Part shown: positions 62,800-64,000 of the stretch, in pieces
How the letters are laid out: every line of letters begins with the position of its first letter
Numbering within the stretch: the first letter of the stretch is position 1
Source: WHSW01 sp963722175
Lineage (GTDB): Bacteria; Actinomycetota; Thermoleophilia; Solirubrobacterales; 70-9
Direction of reading: 5' to 3'
Length of the DNA stretch: 64,000 bases
Assembly: GCA_963722175.1 (NCBI GenBank)
Contig: CAVRKA010000003.1
Span: 186,001 to 250,000, forward strand
Notes under the pieces: generated by a model
What the model was told of the DNA's origin: nothing
Seen by the model: only the letters and a program-made list of their open reading frames with translations
Databases searched by the model: none
Position numbers and translations under genes: made by a program

Positions 62800-64000
62800 A
62801 TGCGGAAGCCGACGGCAGTGATGCTGCGCGCGCTAACGGGAGCCGTCGCAGCGTCGTTGCTGCTCGTCGCGCCTGCGTTGGGACAGAGCTGGGGGGCTCC
62901 GGAGACCCTGCTCACCAGCGACACTGCGACGGCGCCGAAGGTCAAGTTCGATCCGGCGGGCAATGCGTTCGCATACTGGCTGGACGGAGTCCAAGCAAGG
63001 TACGCGGTCCGCCCGCCCGCGGGCCCGTGGGGAACGCCACAACCGGTTTTCGAACAGCCGCCGACGGGAACGACCGGGATCGACCTGGGCTTCGACAGCG
63101 CCGGCAACGGCTTCTTCCTGTTCATGCAGTCGACTGGCACGCTGAGGATCGCCAGGCGCAGCGCGGGACCCGCCGGAACGTTTGGCTCGGCGGACACCGT
63201 GTCGAGCGGACACACGATCCTCCACTTCGCGATCGTCGTCGATCCGAACGGGCGGGCCCTGCTCGCATGGATCGAGGCCGACGGTGCGGGGGGCAACGGC
63301 AGCGTCAAGGCACGGGTGTGGAACGGGGCCACCGAGGACTTCCTGCACCCGACCGAAACGATCTTCGACAACACGAGCGGCTCGTCGGTGATCAGCCCTC
63401 GGCCGGTGCTCGATGACGCGGGATCGGCGGTGATCGCCTTTCACCCGTGCTGCACGAGCCCGGGCATGTCGCCGCTACGGCAGGCCGTCGCGACGGACGT
63501 GACGCTCGCCGACGCCTTTGCCCCGTCGACCGAACTGGTCGCCGACATCGGCCCGCTCGCTCCCGCGGCCCAGAACTCAGCCGGCCGCGCCGCGCTGGTC
63601 TGGAGCCAGAACGACGCCCCGAACGAGCGCACGGCGACGGGTACCCGCCAGCCGGGCGAACCATTCGCCGTCGGAGTCGCGCAAACGGGGTCGCGTGCGT
63701 TCGGGGTTCCCTCGGTCGCGGTCGCCCCGAGCGGCGCGGCGCTGATGGGCTGGGGCCAGCAGCTGGCGACCGGAGCGTGCATGCCTGGCAACCTGGCCGT
63801 CTTTCAGACCACCACAGACGCCATCAACGCCTTCCCGGCCTCAGGAACCTTGGTGAGCTCGGCGAGCATCAACGCGACCTCGCCGATTGTGGGCGCCGGT
63901 CCTGATGACGCAACCGCGCAGGTGTACCCGGTGAGCGACTGCGCGACCCCAATCAATCGTTCGCTGGTCGCAAACATCGGGGAGATCGGGGGCGGGATCG
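62800..64000 (+). CDS. Secreted protein, partial at window end
   Basis: The ATG at 62800 follows AAGGGGGGA. The 400 codons inside the window have no stop, so the gene runs past the right edge. It has a signal peptide (AVAASLLLVAPALGQS) and a repeating pattern of short beta-strand units (KVKFDPAGNAFAYWL, GFDSAGNGFFLFM, VVDPNGRALLAWIE, VLDDAGSAVIAF), like a beta-propeller. No named family is recognised. Function unknown, probably secreted or on the cell surface. Confidence 0.75.
   Translation, partial: MRKPTAVMLRALTGAVAASLLLVAPALGQSWGAPETLLTSDTATAPKVKFDPAGNAFAYWLDGVQARYAVRPPAGPWGTPQPVFEQPPTGTTGIDLGFDSAGNGFFLFMQSTGTLRIARRSAGPAGTFGSADTVSSGHTILHFAIVVDPNGRALLAWIEADGAGGNGSVKARVWNGATEDFLHPTETIFDNTSGSSVISPRPVLDDAGSAVIAFHPCCTSPGMSPLRQAVATDVTLADAFAPSTELVADIGPLAPAAQNSAGRAALVWSQNDAPNERTATGTRQPGEPFAVGVAQTGSRAFGVPSVAVAPSGAALMGWGQQLATGACMPGNLAVFQTTTDAINAFPASGTLVSSASINATSPIVGAGPDDATAQVYPVSDCATPINRSLVANIGEIGGGI

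Noticed and set aside
1..64000. CRISPR arrays, intact insertion sequences, rRNA genes or replication origin
   Set aside because: No regularly spaced short repeats, transposase motifs, rRNA sequence or DnaA-box cluster were seen on either strand.

Overview
The window comes from a very GC-rich actinobacterial chromosome. Several gene families (small secreted proteins with a YAANT...DDTLAGGGLGHVDLK-type repeat region, CSLREA-type parallel beta-helix proteins, FHA-winged-helix regulators, LodA/LodB, DUF899, DUF1326/DUF2182) point to the class Thermoleophilia, probably Solirubrobacterales. That placement is inferred from family content; no rRNA or other phylogenetic marker is present. Genes are packed tightly, with many 4-bp ATGA or GTGA stop/start overlaps.

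Region by region. 1-4,560: the end of a cell-surface sugar operon on the minus strand (membrane protein, SAM methyltransferase, DegT aminotransferase, NAD-sugar epimerase, sugar nucleotidyltransferase), facing the tail of a family 2 glycosyltransferase. 4,670-5,500: secreted SGNH hydrolase. 5,600-9,060: a tRNA-Cys hot spot holding what look like two tandem decayed mini-islands, each beginning with a tRNA-Cys 5'-half sequence and a tyrosine-recombinase remnant and each carrying a related secreted repeat protein; the first also has an SSB gene and phage-like small ORFs. 9,090-12,200: haloalkane-dehalogenase-like hydrolase, GNAT, membrane EAL phosphodiesterase, SnoaL-like protein, then a long structured palindrome. 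12,360-19,800: secreted sulfatase, beta-propeller, serine hydrolase and M14 carboxypeptidase; the sulfatase and carboxypeptidase carry frameshifts. 19,990-23,040: a LodA/LodB quinoprotein oxidase pair. 23,050-28,870: DUF2182-DUF1326-DUF899, MarC, SnoaL, methyltransferase and a secreted four-repeat protein. 29,000-36,920: TolB-like protein, a 980-residue secreted protein of unknown function, an HD-GYP protein with a structured leader, a deleted MMPL pseudogene and a secreted FGE-fold protein. 36,940-42,455: phosphotransferase, secretory lipase, LLM oxidoreductase, O-methyltransferase, RibD/DHFR-like reductase and a third YAANT-type protein. 42,480-50,020: a minus-strand run of DUF899, active Ser/Thr kinase, truncated pseudokinase, FHA-winged-helix protein, secreted protein and CSLREA beta-helix protein. 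50,170-64,000: secreted parallel beta-helix enzyme, a small YRSPD-repeat membrane protein, a large SARP/AAA regulator, secreted hydrolases and small secreted proteins, plus a dispersed intergenic repeat found 50-100 bp upstream of three minus-strand genes.

The main themes are surface and secreted functions (more than fifteen proteins with signal peptides) and regulation of the cell surface. The most unusual items are the tandem tRNA-Cys islands sharing a cargo family, the kinase/pseudokinase/FHA module upstream of secreted genes, the upstream dispersed repeat, the 172-bp structured palindrome between convergent genes, and a Tat-lipoprotein form of LodA. Three genes have indels in or next to G/C-rich runs that could be sequencing errors, so their pseudogene status is uncertain.
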